Below are positions 16,531-24,604 of a stretch of DNA of 29,318 nt, one piece after another. Positions within the stretch are counted from its first letter, which is position 1. The number at the start of each line of letters is the position of its first letter. Below the pieces are notes generated by a model. It was not told the origin of the DNA, did not search any database, and saw only the letters and a list, made by a program, of their open reading frames with translations. A program made the position numbers and the translations under genes. Source of the stretch: Bacteroidota bacterium (GTDB lineage: Bacteria; Bacteroidota; Bacteroidia; AKYH767-A; JABDAW01). Where the stretch lies: contig JAHEYM010000008.1 in the NCBI GenBank assembly GCA_023251595.1, positions 1 to 29,318 of the forward strand, given 5' to 3'.

Positions 16531-19149
16531 GACAGTTGTACTCCCGGGTTCCTTTGTTTTAGGTAGATTCGTGTTCGGTACTTGCTGATCTTGTTTAGTT
16601 CCACCGATCAACTGTTCTGTATTAATATTCGTCCAGTTCGGAACACCTGAAGATACCTCGCGATCCATCCGATTTTGTAAACTATCAGCCTGTTGCACAA
16701 TATTCTGTGCAAGTAATCCACTTGCTCTTTGATATTCCGCAGAATCCTGTAACTGAGCTGCAGTGGCGTATAGTGTCTGGGCTTCTGCGATCTTTTGTTT
16801 CGACTGATTTGTCATTTCAGCAGCCTCATTATTCAAATGGATTCTTTCTTCACCCGATGTATTACCTGCCTTGAGTGTAGTTTCCCTCGCTTTTGAGGTG
16901 AGCTCCTTTGCTTCACTTTCCAATTCTTCGGCTTGTGCCTTTAGTTTACGGGCTTCTTCAATGTTGTATGAAGCCCTGTCGATCATCGCAGTTCCGCTTC
17001 TTAATTCCTGCGCTTTTGCGATAGTCTCAGCCGTCTTTGTTGATAATGCATTCAGCGAATTACCCGATCCGCCTACACTATCAGAACGCGAAATTGAACC
17101 CGGATTTTTTTCCGCGGATTTTGCTTTCGTTTTTGTAGCTTCTGCATCTTTTCGCAATTCCTGAGACGTGCTATTATACTGATTTGCGAGTGAGATTGCT
17201 GCCTTGGCTTCGTGTCGTTTCGCAGCCGCCATCGATTGTTTTGAGTGTGCCAATTCCAACAGATAATTCTTTCTCACGATGTTCATCTCCTTGTTGGCTT
17301 CCGCGATCAACCTTTTTGCCTCACTTTCAAGCGATCTCGCGATACTATCAAGTTTCGAAGCAGCAAGATCGGCGATCTGCCACATGGTTTCCATCTCACG
17401 GGCTTGTTTGTCGGCGTTGCGCGCAAATTCATACGCGGCTGAGATCAATTGATTATGGAAAGCAATTTCTTCTCTCGTTTGAGCCTGCATCGTATCGATC
17501 GGTGCCGAATTCACAGACCTGTTTTCGTACACGGAATCGACCGGTAAATCAGAAGTATATCGTGGATTGCTTCCAATCTCCTGCGTATTTGGTTCAGCGG
17601 GAATGTTAAATGCAGTTCTGTAACTTCCCGGCGGAGTTGCCCTGATCATTCCCTCCGTAAGATTCACCGAAATTAGTTTATCTGAATAAGCACCCTTTCC
17701 AAATCTGAAATTGCTTAAGATTTCTTCCGTTTTCGTCGAGTTTAAGAAATCGGAATTATTCATCAGCAACGAAAAATAATTTGAAACAGTTAAATCTTCA
17801 CCCGAAGCATTTTTCTTCAAATACAACTGTTGACCGATATTGTGTTTCACATTCTGAACCGGAACTGTGAAGAGTTCGGAGTGGGGGATATAGCCTTTCT
17901 TCTGAACAACAATCATGTAATTCTGCCCGGCCTGCATCTTAAATTGATAGGCTCCTGTCTCGGGATCTGTCTCCAATTCCTGTAACACACGATGATCGTC
18001 GGCAGAAAGTAATGAGATCGTGGCTTTCTTTGGAGCATCCCGTGATTCAGAATTAAAGTACCCGTCAAGATCAACCGATGATGCAATGTTCTTCGCTGTG
18101 ACAAATTTGTAATAACCTACCATATCAGCACCACTCGATCGCAATGAAGTGAAAGTTGCATTCCCCTTTCCATCAGTCACGTAAAGTAGATCGTCGGCTG
18201 TAGAATTTACCGGCGCACCCATGTTTTCAGGAGGGGACCAACTGTTCGTAACAGAATTGAAGACCGATTTAAATATGTCATAGCCACCGATACTGTTATG
18301 TCCTTTCGAACAGAAATAAAGTGTTTTCCCATCTTTTGTGATGAAGGGATAATCCTCATCAAACTGAGTATTGATATCATTTCCTAAATTTTTTGGTGAA
18401 GACCACTTATCTGCCCGAAGTTTTGTCATCACATAAATATCGCGCCCTCTATCACCATTGTCTCCGTAACTTGAAAGGTAAATTACGTTCAGATTTTTAC
18501 TAAGGAAAATATAGGATGAATCTCCTCTGACGAGATCTGCCGACAATTTACAGATATCGGGTTTTGGTAGAATTTTTCCGCCCAGCGTTGAGTCTTCATA
18601 CGCCGACAGAAATGATCTTCTTGGAATTTCTTTATAGAAAGCGAGATAGGATACCGGCGCCATATCGGTCTTTACCGGAACTGAAGTTGTATTTTCTGAA
18701 GCTTTTGCATTCTGAACGGTTTGTATTTGCAGATCAATCTCACGTCGTTCTGCATCTTTTCTTTGAGCTCTTCTATCGTATTCTCTGTATGCATTCAGTG
18801 CCTCGTTAAACCTTTCATTCAGGTGATAAGCCCTCCCCATGAAAAAGTAGAGATCGGGTTCTGAAAGTTTTGCCACAACTGCGGCTTCCAGGAACGGAAT
18901 ACATTTCGCTTTGTCGCTTTCGGTGATAAGCAAACAAACTCCGTATTCATAATTCATCAACGAATCGTTTGGATCAACACTCAAAAGCTGTGAAAGATAT
19001 TGCGCTGCAACAGCATATTTCCCCTCGGCAAACATACGTTGTGCTATTGCTCTCGAGCTATTCTGACCATCACGTTTTCCCTGAGAAAAAGCTGACATGT
19101 ATCCAAAAAGTAAGAACATGAAAATAACCAAACGGGAACTTAACCCCAT
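16528..19149 (-). CDS. PorE-like envelope protein, N-terminal part: TPR, PD40 propeller, CRD-like fold, coiled coil
   Basis: The frame opens with TTG 19158, but ATG 19149 (MGLSSRLVIFMFLLFGYMSAFSQ) gives a better signal peptide; 873 residues. Domains match the giant protein and are strongly similar throughout: TPR (AEGKYAVAAQYLSQLLSVDP), PD40 propeller (DEDYPFITKDGKTLYF, GGYDIFKS), carboxypeptidase-regulatory-like domain (GYFNSESRDAPKKATISLLS) and a helical Ala/Glu/Lys-rich region from about 560 on. It ends in a non-helical linker (NLPKTKEPGSTTV) at the in-frame TAA, so no peptidoglycan-binding module remains on this product. If translated as is, it would be a secreted, unanchored propeller protein. 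It is a tandem duplicate of the downstream giant gene. Confidence 0.82.
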   Translation of the reverse strand: MGLSSRLVIFMFLLFGYMSAFSQGKRDGQNSSRAIAQRMFAEGKYAVAAQYLSQLLSVDPNDSLMNYEYGVCLLITESDKAKCIPFLEAAVVAKLSEPDLYFFMGRAYHLNERFNEALNAYREYDRRAQRKDAERREIDLQIQTVQNAKASENTTSVPVKTDMAPVSYLAFYKEIPRRSFLSAYEDSTLGGKILPKPDICKLSADLVRGDSSYIFLSKNLNVIYLSSYGDNGDRGRDIYVMTKLRADKWSSPKNLGNDINTQFDEDYPFITKDGKTLYFCSKGHNSIGGYDIFKSVFNSVTNSWSPPENMGAPVNSTADDLLYVTDGKGNATFTSLRSSGADMVGYYKFVTAKNIASSVDLDGYFNSESRDAPKKATISLLSADDHRVLQELETDPETGAYQFKMQAGQNYMIVVQKKGYIPHSELFTVPVQNVKHNIGQQLYLKKNASGEDLTVSNYFSLLMNNSDFLNSTKTEEILSNFRFGKGAYSDKLISVNLTEGMIRATPPGSYRTAFNIPAEPNTQEIGSNPRYTSDLPVDSVYENRSVNSAPIDTMQAQTREEIAFHNQLISAAYEFARNADKQAREMETMWQIADLAASKLDSIARSLESEAKRLIAEANKEMNIVRKNYLLELAHSKQSMAAAKRHEAKAAISLANQYNSTSQELRKDAEATKTKAKSAEKNPGSISRSDSVGGSGNSLNALSTKTAETIAKAQELRSGTAMIDRASYNIEEARKLKAQAEELESEAKELTSKARETTLKAGNTSGEERIHLNNEAAEMTNQSKQKIAEAQTLYATAAQLQDSAEYQRASGLLAQNIVQQADSLQNRMDREVSSGVPNWTNINTEQLIGGTKQDQQVPNTNLPKTKEPGSTTV

Positions 19150-19357
19150 CCGGCTCAATGTTTTAACCCCGAGAAGAACTACATTTTTCAGTATCTGTTT
19201 TTTATAGGCGGTAATTTATGGATAATGTTACGTAAAACGTATCGATTTGGATATGATTATAAATAGTTTTTTGTGCTGGTTTTTAAGAAGATATCAACCG
19301 ATCTTCCTACAAAGTAGATGCTTTTTTTCGGACTTTTCAACACATCCGCAAAGATTA

Positions 19358-20131
19358 TTAAAAACATCTCTTGATAAGACGTAGTCTATGCGTGTATTTA
19401 TTTTGCGAAACATTGAAAATCCCATGATGATCTAAGGAATCCACCCGTACTTTTCCAGAAGCATGAATGATCTTTCCTCCAGGTAATAAAATGCCGGTGT
19501 GAACAATTTTTCCTTCTTCGTTATCAAAAAACACAAGATCTCCCGACTCAGCTTCTTCGATCATGTTAATGGTTTGTCCCGATTCAGCCTGTTGATGCGC
19601 ATCTCTTTTAAGACGATAACCGCTTAGTTTGTATACCATTTGGGTGAAGCCCGAGCAATCGATCCCGAAAGGTGTGCGACCTCCCCAGAGATATGGTGCG
19701 TTGAGATATGTAAAAGCATTTTCAACCACGAGATTTTTATCGGGTTGCTCGAATGAACGTACGAATCCCTCGTATTTGAAATTGAAATTCGCGATACGAC
19801 AATGACCCTTGTCGTAGAATGGTAAATTACTCGCAAGAACTACGGGAATAAGCGTCTTATCATCGCTCAGAATCACCTGAACCAGGTCGAACGAAATATG
19901 CAAATTGAGTTTATTTAATTGTTGAAAATCTTCGAGCTCGAGCGGGAGATATTGTTTCTCATCAATCCATCCTTCATATCCATCGAAAAAACATTTTACT
20001 TTTCTCCACGTTCCCGAAATCTCTTTGATTTCGAAATGTTCACCAAAAAGAATCTGGGAAACCATTTCGCTGCGATGCGAAGGTTCTATCCTCATGGGAA
20101 TTACACTAAGATCGCAGATACCGTATGGCAT
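19358..20131 (-). CDS. NlpC/P60 (C40) cysteine peptidase with N-terminal SH3-like domain
   Basis: The protein has 257 residues from ATG 20131 (MPYGICDLSVIPMR...). A longer frame starts at 20146 inside the 25-bp repeat and adds only five repeat-encoded residues, so I reject it. A bacterial SH3-like domain spans about 1-65 (RKVKCFFDGYEGWIDE). The catalytic domain spans about 135-257: Cys159 in GIDCSGF, His211 in IVHTGILL and His223 in IIHASG. There is no signal peptide. Expected activity: cleavage of peptide stems of peptidoglycan or its turnover fragments (gamma-D-Glu-diamino acid bond in characterised relatives). It follows the thiolase gene by 24 nt and is probably co-transcribed. Confidence 0.92.
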   Translation of the reverse strand: MPYGICDLSVIPMRIEPSHRSEMVSQILFGEHFEIKEISGTWRKVKCFFDGYEGWIDEKQYLPLELEDFQQLNKLNLHISFDLVQVILSDDKTLIPVVLASNLPFYDKGHCRIANFNFKYEGFVRSFEQPDKNLVVENAFTYLNAPYLWGGRTPFGIDCSGFTQMVYKLSGYRLKRDAHQQAESGQTINMIEEAESGDLVFFDNEEGKIVHTGILLPGGKIIHASGKVRVDSLDHHGIFNVSQNKYTHRLRLIKRCF

Positions 20132-20134
20132 ATC

Positions 20135-20159
20135 AAGTCGTTGCATGCAACGTCTCTAC
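20135..20159. repeat. 25-bp duplicated element with TTGCATGCAA palindrome, copy 2
   Basis: Identical over 25 bp to 7151-7175. Here it overlaps the thiolase stop codon (TAG comes from the GTAGAGACG end) and fills the whole gap to the peptidase start at 20131. It lies in the same orientation relative to transcription as copy 1. Confidence 0.75.
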
Positions 20160-21334
20160 AAACGTTCAATAACAATCGCACTTGCACCACCGCCACCATT
20201 ACAGATTCCTGCGACACCGTAGCGAGCTGAATTTTGTTGAAGAACATGAGCAAGTGTCACAACGATTCTTGCCCCTGAGGAACCAAGTGGATGACCTAGG
20301 GCAACTGCACCGCCGTTTACATTTACTTTCGCCGGATCAAGTTTCATCTCTCGGTTATTCGCGATGGCAACAACAGAAAATGCTTCGTTGATTTCGAAAT
20401 ACTGAATATCGTTTAGCGTTAATCCTGCTTTTGCAACTGCCAATGGAATCGCTTTCGAAGGTGTTGTTGTGAACCATTCCGGTGCTTGTTGTGCATCAGC
20501 GAATCCGATGATTTTTGCAATTGGTTTAATTCCTTTTTGTTGAACCATTTTTCCGCTCATCAACACAACTGCCGATGCGCCATCATTCAGTTTGGAAGCA
20601 TTGGCAGCAGTAACGGTACCATCTTTCATGAAAGCAGATTTCAAAGTTGGAATCTTCTCAGGTTTACCATTTTTATATTCTTCGTCTTCAGAAATCACAA
20701 TCGGATCTTTCCCTCTTACGGGAACAGAAACCGTAACGATTTCGTCTTTGAATTTACCGGCACTGAAAGCGGCGACGGCACGTTTGTAACTTTCAATGGC
20801 GTAAGCGTCCTGATCTTCGCGTGTTATATTCATGGTTGAAGCGCAGAGTTCGGCAGCATTCCCCATGTGATAATCTTTATAGACATCCCACAAACCATCT
20901 TTTACGAGACCGTCGATTAGCGTGCCGTTACCGAGACGATAACCGGTTCTCGCTTTATCGAGATAATATGGCACGTTACTCATACTTTCCATTCCACCGG
21001 CAACAACGATATCGCTGACACCAAGCATGATACTCTGAGCCGCAAGCATGATCGCTTTCATTCCCGAAGCACAGACTTTATTGATCGTAGTTCCTGGAAC
21101 AGAATCGGGAATACCCGCACCTTTCGATGCTTGTGTAACGGGCGCCTGACCAACATTTGCGTTCAACACATTCCCCATGTAAACCTCCTGAACATCTTCA
21201 GGTTTGATGCCCGCCTTTTCCATAGCAGATTTGATGGCGATTGATCCGAGTTGTGTTGCAGAAAATCCCGCGAGTGTTCCGCCGAAACTCCCGACAGGCG
21301 TTCTCGATGCCGATACAATGTAAACGTCTTCCAT
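20156..21334 (-). CDS. acetyl-CoA C-acetyltransferase (thiolase)
   Basis: 392 residues, normal length for biosynthetic/degradative thiolases. The catalytic triad is complete: Cys88 in NKVCASGMK, His348 in GHPLGSSGAR and Cys378 in GICNGGGGAS; NEAF is also present. It catalyses the reversible condensation of two acetyl-CoA to acetoacetyl-CoA (or thiolysis of 3-ketoacyl-CoA) in the cytoplasm. AtoB/ThlA-like, but the chain-length preference cannot be fixed, so no symbol is given. A TAATTTTG box lies 25 nt before the ATG. No beta-oxidation genes are adjacent; the downstream neighbour is a cell-wall peptidase. Confidence 0.94.
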   Translation of the reverse strand: MEDVYIVSASRTPVGSFGGTLAGFSATQLGSIAIKSAMEKAGIKPEDVQEVYMGNVLNANVGQAPVTQASKGAGIPDSVPGTTINKVCASGMKAIMLAAQSIMLGVSDIVVAGGMESMSNVPYYLDKARTGYRLGNGTLIDGLVKDGLWDVYKDYHMGNAAELCASTMNITREDQDAYAIESYKRAVAAFSAGKFKDEIVTVSVPVRGKDPIVISEDEEYKNGKPEKIPTLKSAFMKDGTVTAANASKLNDGASAVVLMSGKMVQQKGIKPIAKIIGFADAQQAPEWFTTTPSKAIPLAVAKAGLTLNDIQYFEINEAFSVVAIANNREMKLDPAKVNVNGGAVALGHPLGSSGARIVVTLAHVLQQNSARYGVAGICNGGGGASAIVIERL

Positions 21335-21359
21335 AATTTGTAGCTTTTAATTTCGCCCG

Positions 21360-21367
21360 CAAAATTA
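21360..21367 (-). promoter_or_regulatory. -7 promoter box for the thiolase gene
   Basis: On the minus strand this reads TAATTTTG, matching TAnnTTTG, giving a leader of about 19 nt before ATG 21334. No convincing -33 element at standard distance. Confidence 0.4.
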
Positions 21368-21400
21368 ATCATTATATCAATAGACTCCGGCTTTAGCCTA

Positions 21401-21434
21401 AGGTTGAAGGGTTGAAGGGTTGAAGAGTTGAAAT
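21401..21434. repeat. GGTTGAAGGGTTGAAG motif, copy 2
   Basis: Words of GGTTGAA/GAGTTGAA are repeated three to four times with a 9-10 bp period. The end (GGTTGAAGAGTTGAAA) matches the minus strand at 7131-7150. Confidence 0.45.
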
Positions 21435-21459
21435 GTCGATCATGGGGGTCAACAACTTG

Positions 21460-21874
21460 TTTTGTATATATCCCAAGATAGTTTGTATATATCCCAAGAT
21501 AGTTTGTATATATCCCAAGATGTTTTGTATATATCCCAAGATGTTTTGTAGATATCCCATGACGGTTAATATATATCCCGTGAAGTTGTAGCCTTAAACA
21601 ACGTGGGATATATATATCCCGTGATAGTTTATGTATATCCCGTGAAGTTATAGCCTAAAACAACGTGGGATATATATAACCTGTGATAGTTTATGTATAT
21701 CCCGTGAAGTTATAGCCTAAAACAACGTGGGATATATATATCCCGTGATAGTTTATGTATATCCCGTGAAGTTATAGCCTAAAACAACGTGGGATATATA
21801 TATCCCGTGATAGTTTATATATATCCCAAGATGTTATTTATTTATCCCGTGATGTTTCTATATATCCCATGAAG
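21460..21874. repeat. phased 21-bp / 62-bp tandem repeat array
   Basis: The left part has six units of 20-22 bp (starts 21460, 21482, 21503, 21523, 21544, 21566) with the core TATATCCCAAGAT. The middle has four higher-order units of exactly 62 bp (21586, 21648, 21710, 21772). Each combines TAGCCTAAAACAACG, the 16-bp palindrome GGGATATATATATCCC (broken in unit 2, ATAACCTG), and a second TATATCCCGTGA word. Two more 20-21 bp units close it (21834, 21855). The arrangement suggests a 21-bp array in which a three-unit block was amplified. No coding potential. Confidence 0.9.
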
Positions 21875-22356
21875 TAATAGCTCAATTCATATCTTTTAGC
21901 AAAAAGGCTTTCGCAGAATCCGGTTTTCCATGAAGGTTAAACAGGTTGAGAATCAGGTTTTTCTTCCATTTTCTTGGTGAATCTTCCTGTCTTTGAGCCT
22001 TTGTGGCAAAAAACAATGAAAATAATTGGTCTGATTTTCAGTGCTTTACATCCGAATATGCATATTTCTGAAAAATATTTGCATTACCCGTTAAACAAAT
22101 CGCGGTTTTTGAACTCTAACTATTATAAACCTTAATACAAACAGACCTTAAACACAATATTTCTAAAACTTTCCGGCTTATCGAATAAACTTTTACGCTT
22201 CTCAGTATTAATGCAACACACTGCTCGCGAACACGCGCTGCTGCACATAATGAGTAAGCGTCCGGACATGACGACTTGTGTCATCGGTTGGGGGTTTTTT
22301 CGGCTTACCGCTCCACGATACAATGAAGCCGTGTGCAGATTAAGGTCTGTAAAACA
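21875..22356. other. intergenic region, no gene seen
   Basis: About 480 nt with no credible ORF on either strand. At 21971-22014 lies TCTTTGAGCCTTTGTGG followed by CAAAAAAC, which resembles a dispersed motif I recall in Bacteroidota genomes (related in style to 2511-2540). A weak inverted repeat (CGGCTT 22301-22306 / AAGCCG 22326-22331) precedes the next gene. No TAnnTTTG box was found near the gene start. Confidence 0.5.
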
Positions 22357-22959
22357 ATGGTCATAGTTAAATCAGTTCCGCCGAGCAACACTGCTTCAGA
22401 AGACGTGGTAACAGCTCGCACTTTCACCGGCAAGATGAGGAATAATCCAAATTTTGCCAATCCAATCCCGTCGTTGCAGGATGTAGATTCTGACGCCGAC
22501 ACACTCGAACTTGCCGCTGAGAACGCCCGTTTAGGTGGTCTCGAACGCACACAGGCTGTGAAGGATGCTCAGAAAGTTCTGCGTAATCATCTTCGACAGT
22601 TGGGTCTTTATGTTTCAGTTGTTGCCAACGGCGATGTTCAGAAAATTCTGAGTGCCGGAATGGAGCCTGTACGTCCCCACACACATGGGAAACGTGATTA
22701 CAAGGCTCTTCCCGGTGATCGTCCGGGAACGGCAAAGTTGGTTTCACCGTACTTACCCGGCTCTTCAAAAGTCTGGGAAGTATGTAAGGACGAAGTCCCG
22801 ACAGCAACCAGCGTATGGAGTATTGTCGCTGAAACTACTCTTGGGAGTATTTCGGTCAATTCTTTTCGCTCGGGTGAAATCGTATGGTTTCGGATGCACA
22901 CCATCTCCAACAAAGGAGCGTCTGTGTATTCAGATCCAATCAGGGTCGTGATTCCCTGA
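22357..22959 (+). CDS. fibronectin type III-like domain protein
   Basis: The protein has 200 residues from ATG 22357 (MVIVKSVPPSN...); the frame extends upstream to 22333 but those residues add nothing. The N-terminal half is helical (LELAAENARLGG, TQAVKDAQKVLRNHLRQLG, then YVSVVANGDVQKILSAGM). The C-terminal half is beta-rich (SKVWEVCKDEVPTATSVWSI ... GEIVWFRMHTISNKGASVYSDPIRVVIP), a degenerate FN3 fold with the usual W...Y/F-R-V-x-A-pattern. This two-part layout is a recurrent Bacteroidota family of unknown function, from memory. No signal peptide. A good terminator follows 87 nt downstream. Confidence 0.8.
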   Translation: MVIVKSVPPSNTASEDVVTARTFTGKMRNNPNFANPIPSLQDVDSDADTLELAAENARLGGLERTQAVKDAQKVLRNHLRQLGLYVSVVANGDVQKILSAGMEPVRPHTHGKRDYKALPGDRPGTAKLVSPYLPGSSKVWEVCKDEVPTATSVWSIVAETTLGSISVNSFRSGEIVWFRMHTISNKGASVYSDPIRVVIP

Positions 22960-22985
22960 CCCTCAATTAACCCATCCTATAAATT

Positions 22986-23018
22986 CCTCCCCCTCTTGGG
23001 GGAGGTTAGGTAGGGGTG
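22986..23018. repeat. REP-like hairpin CCTCCCCC/GGGGGAGG
   Basis: A perfect 8-bp stem (22986-22993 with 22998-23005, loop TCTT) is followed by TTAGGTAGGGGTG. This looks like a dispersed REP-type element known from many Bacteroidota genomes (from memory). It lies 26 nt after the FN3-like gene. Confidence 0.6.
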
Positions 23019-23045
23019 AAGGTTTTCGCGGACCTCTTCAACAAG

Positions 23046-23079
23046 ACCCCGTTCTTCGTCAAGAGGAGCGGGGTTTTTT
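23046..23079 (+). terminator. rho-independent terminator after the FN3-like gene
   Basis: ACCCCGTTCTTC pairs with GAGGAGCGGGGT (12 pairs including two G-T), a loop of about five bases, then six T. CCTCTT at 23033-23038 could alternatively pair with AAGAGG at 23061-23066, which is part of the stem. Confidence 0.75.
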
Positions 23080-23144
23080 AATGGATGTTTTTCATTTGAA
23101 GCCAATTCGGGTTGAAACTCAAAAGCTTGGAGTAAAGACGGAAT

Positions 23145-23384
23145 ACATCCTGTTAAGGATGTGATAGGGGTAGAAAAAGGATTGTCATATAGAAATCTGC
23201 GACACCGGCAGGTGTCGGATGACCGAAAGAGTGAGGTAGCATCAATTTGTTTATCACGAGATTAAAATTTACGATAATAGCGGAATATTTAAATATAATA
23301 GAAGGCTTTAGTTCCACCTCTGACGAGGTGATAATTAATGCCGAAATGCCTCATCTCTACCACTATTGATCTCCGATGGAGATC
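23145..23384. repeat. cluster of four short hairpins with different stems
   Basis: Perfect 6-7 bp stems with 3-4 nt loops: ACATCCT-GTTA-AGGATGT (23145-23162), CGACACC-GGCA-GGTGTCG (23200-23217), CACCTC-TGAC-GAGGTG (23315-23330), GATCTCC-GAT-GGAGATC (23368-23384). Around them recur A/T tails of the type GATA...TAGAAA, ATATAGAAA and ATAATTAAT. The stems differ in sequence but stay complementary. No coding sequence was found here. Confidence 0.7.
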
Positions 23385-23430
23385 TTAAAATGACCTGATC
23401 AATCCACCTGCTCCCTAACTTTTCTCCCTG

Positions 23431-23481
23431 ACCAGTATTTGCACTATACAATCAAAATATCACGTTAGGAATAATACTGGT
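23431..23481. repeat. 9-bp perfect inverted repeat
   Basis: ACCAGTATT (23431-23439) and AATACTGGT (23473-23481) are separated by 33 nt, about 65 nt before the next gene. It could be a miniature-element end pair, an operator, or chance. Confidence 0.4.
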
Positions 23482-23546
23482 GTCTTGATATCTTTACAAG
23501 AGTAATATTCATGATTTTGCAAACCGACAGATTTAAAAAAACTGAC

Positions 23547-24572
23547 ATGAGAAATATATATATAATAATAATATTATCATTTAGTCTGAAAACTTTTGGA
23601 CAGGTTATATCTTGGTGTCATTTTAGGGATATTACCATATATGATACAAATTTTCTCAAAAAACTTGAACATATTGATTCTATCTCATACAGCTATGCCT
23701 CAAAAGGTGTAAATGTATACGAACCCAATATGTTTCCCGCTGTTCCTTTGACAAATGAAATGGTGCAAGATCGAATCAAACAAATATCAATATCGATCCC
23801 AAGGCGAAGTGCGAGAATTTATTATTTTCTCAGTCCTGATATACGAACACTATATATTTTGGGAATGGTTCAAAACCATATCATTCAAACCAAAATTGAT
23901 CTTCCTTTTGAATACTACACCAAATGGAACAAATTGCCTTTCGGGGAGAATGAATTTAAATCGGAACCCAAGTTCATAATTCCCTTGAATTATTATTCAA
24001 GTTTTGTTTCTGAAAAGGAAATGGAAGAAATTAACACGTACGCTGATAATGCTCTTATTGGCAACATCACCCTTGCGCAGGCTACATTACAGAATGACAT
24101 CTATCGTTCAGTTTATATAGACTCATTAAGTCAATTAACCGCATTTGATGAGGAGAAGATCAGGCATTTATTATTTGAAGTTCCTGTTTTTGGCAGACCA
24201 AATACTGATTCTGCTATGCGTTTGACCGATTCACAAATTAAAAAATTTACAGGTTGCGATCCAATAAGCGTTTTTCCGGGCGACACGCTCTGGACAGATA
24301 ATAAGATTAATAGTATTCAAATAACTTTAAAGTTCGAAATCACGAAGGATTTCAATTTTGATGATGAATTTATACCTGCGGTTTCAAAAATACAATGGTC
24401 CATTGATCTTGTTGGAATCAATTATGCTCCTTGTAATAAAAATGAGTTGGAAAGAACATTTTGGATCAAATGGAGTGATTTCTTTACAAAATATAATGAC
24501 CCGATTTTTGAACAAGCAGTAAATTATAAGTTGAACGATTATCTTTACAGAAAATTAACGACCAATAAATGA
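23547..24572 (+). CDS. secreted protein of unknown function
   Basis: The protein has 341 residues from ATG 23547 (MRNIYIIIILSFSLKTFGQ), which gives a clean Sec signal peptide; the longer frame from 23511 puts a charged extension in front of it. I do not recognise a family. The mature part mixes helical and beta segments. Notable parts are FYYYLSP-like aromatic strands near residue 80, two helical stretches near 170-200, an HLLFEVPVFGRPNTDS segment near 210, and a C-terminal region rich in Trp/Phe/Asn (FWIKWSDFFTKYNDP). There is a single Cys-x-Asn near the end (APCNKNEL). Base composition is more AT-rich than the giant genes. It is flanked on both sides by short-hairpin clusters and has no operon partner, suggesting an accessory gene. 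Confidence 0.6.
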   Translation: MRNIYIIIILSFSLKTFGQVISWCHFRDITIYDTNFLKKLEHIDSISYSYASKGVNVYEPNMFPAVPLTNEMVQDRIKQISISIPRRSARIYYFLSPDIRTLYILGMVQNHIIQTKIDLPFEYYTKWNKLPFGENEFKSEPKFIIPLNYYSSFVSEKEMEEINTYADNALIGNITLAQATLQNDIYRSVYIDSLSQLTAFDEEKIRHLLFEVPVFGRPNTDSAMRLTDSQIKKFTGCDPISVFPGDTLWTDNKINSIQITLKFEITKDFNFDDEFIPAVSKIQWSIDLVGINYAPCNKNELERTFWIKWSDFFTKYNDPIFEQAVNYKLNDYLYRKLTTNK

Positions 24573-24604
24573 ACGTTTTTTTTGTAACTATGTTCAGAAA
24601 ACCA

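Noticed and set aside
21460..21874. CRISPR or coding tandem repeat
   Set aside because: The 62-bp units are near-identical throughout with no unique spacers, and all frames contain stops.
22132..22323. Minus-strand 63-residue ORF upstream of the FN3-like gene
   Set aside because: No signal peptide, family motif or promoter box; composition looks like intergenic DNA.
22301..22331. Inverted repeat CGGCTT/AAGCCG as an operator
   Set aside because: Six base pairs with a 19-nt loop is expected by chance in this amount of sequence.
22424..22807. Minus-strand ORF of 127 residues
   Set aside because: Lies entirely opposite the FN3-like gene, which has the better protein signature and a downstream terminator.
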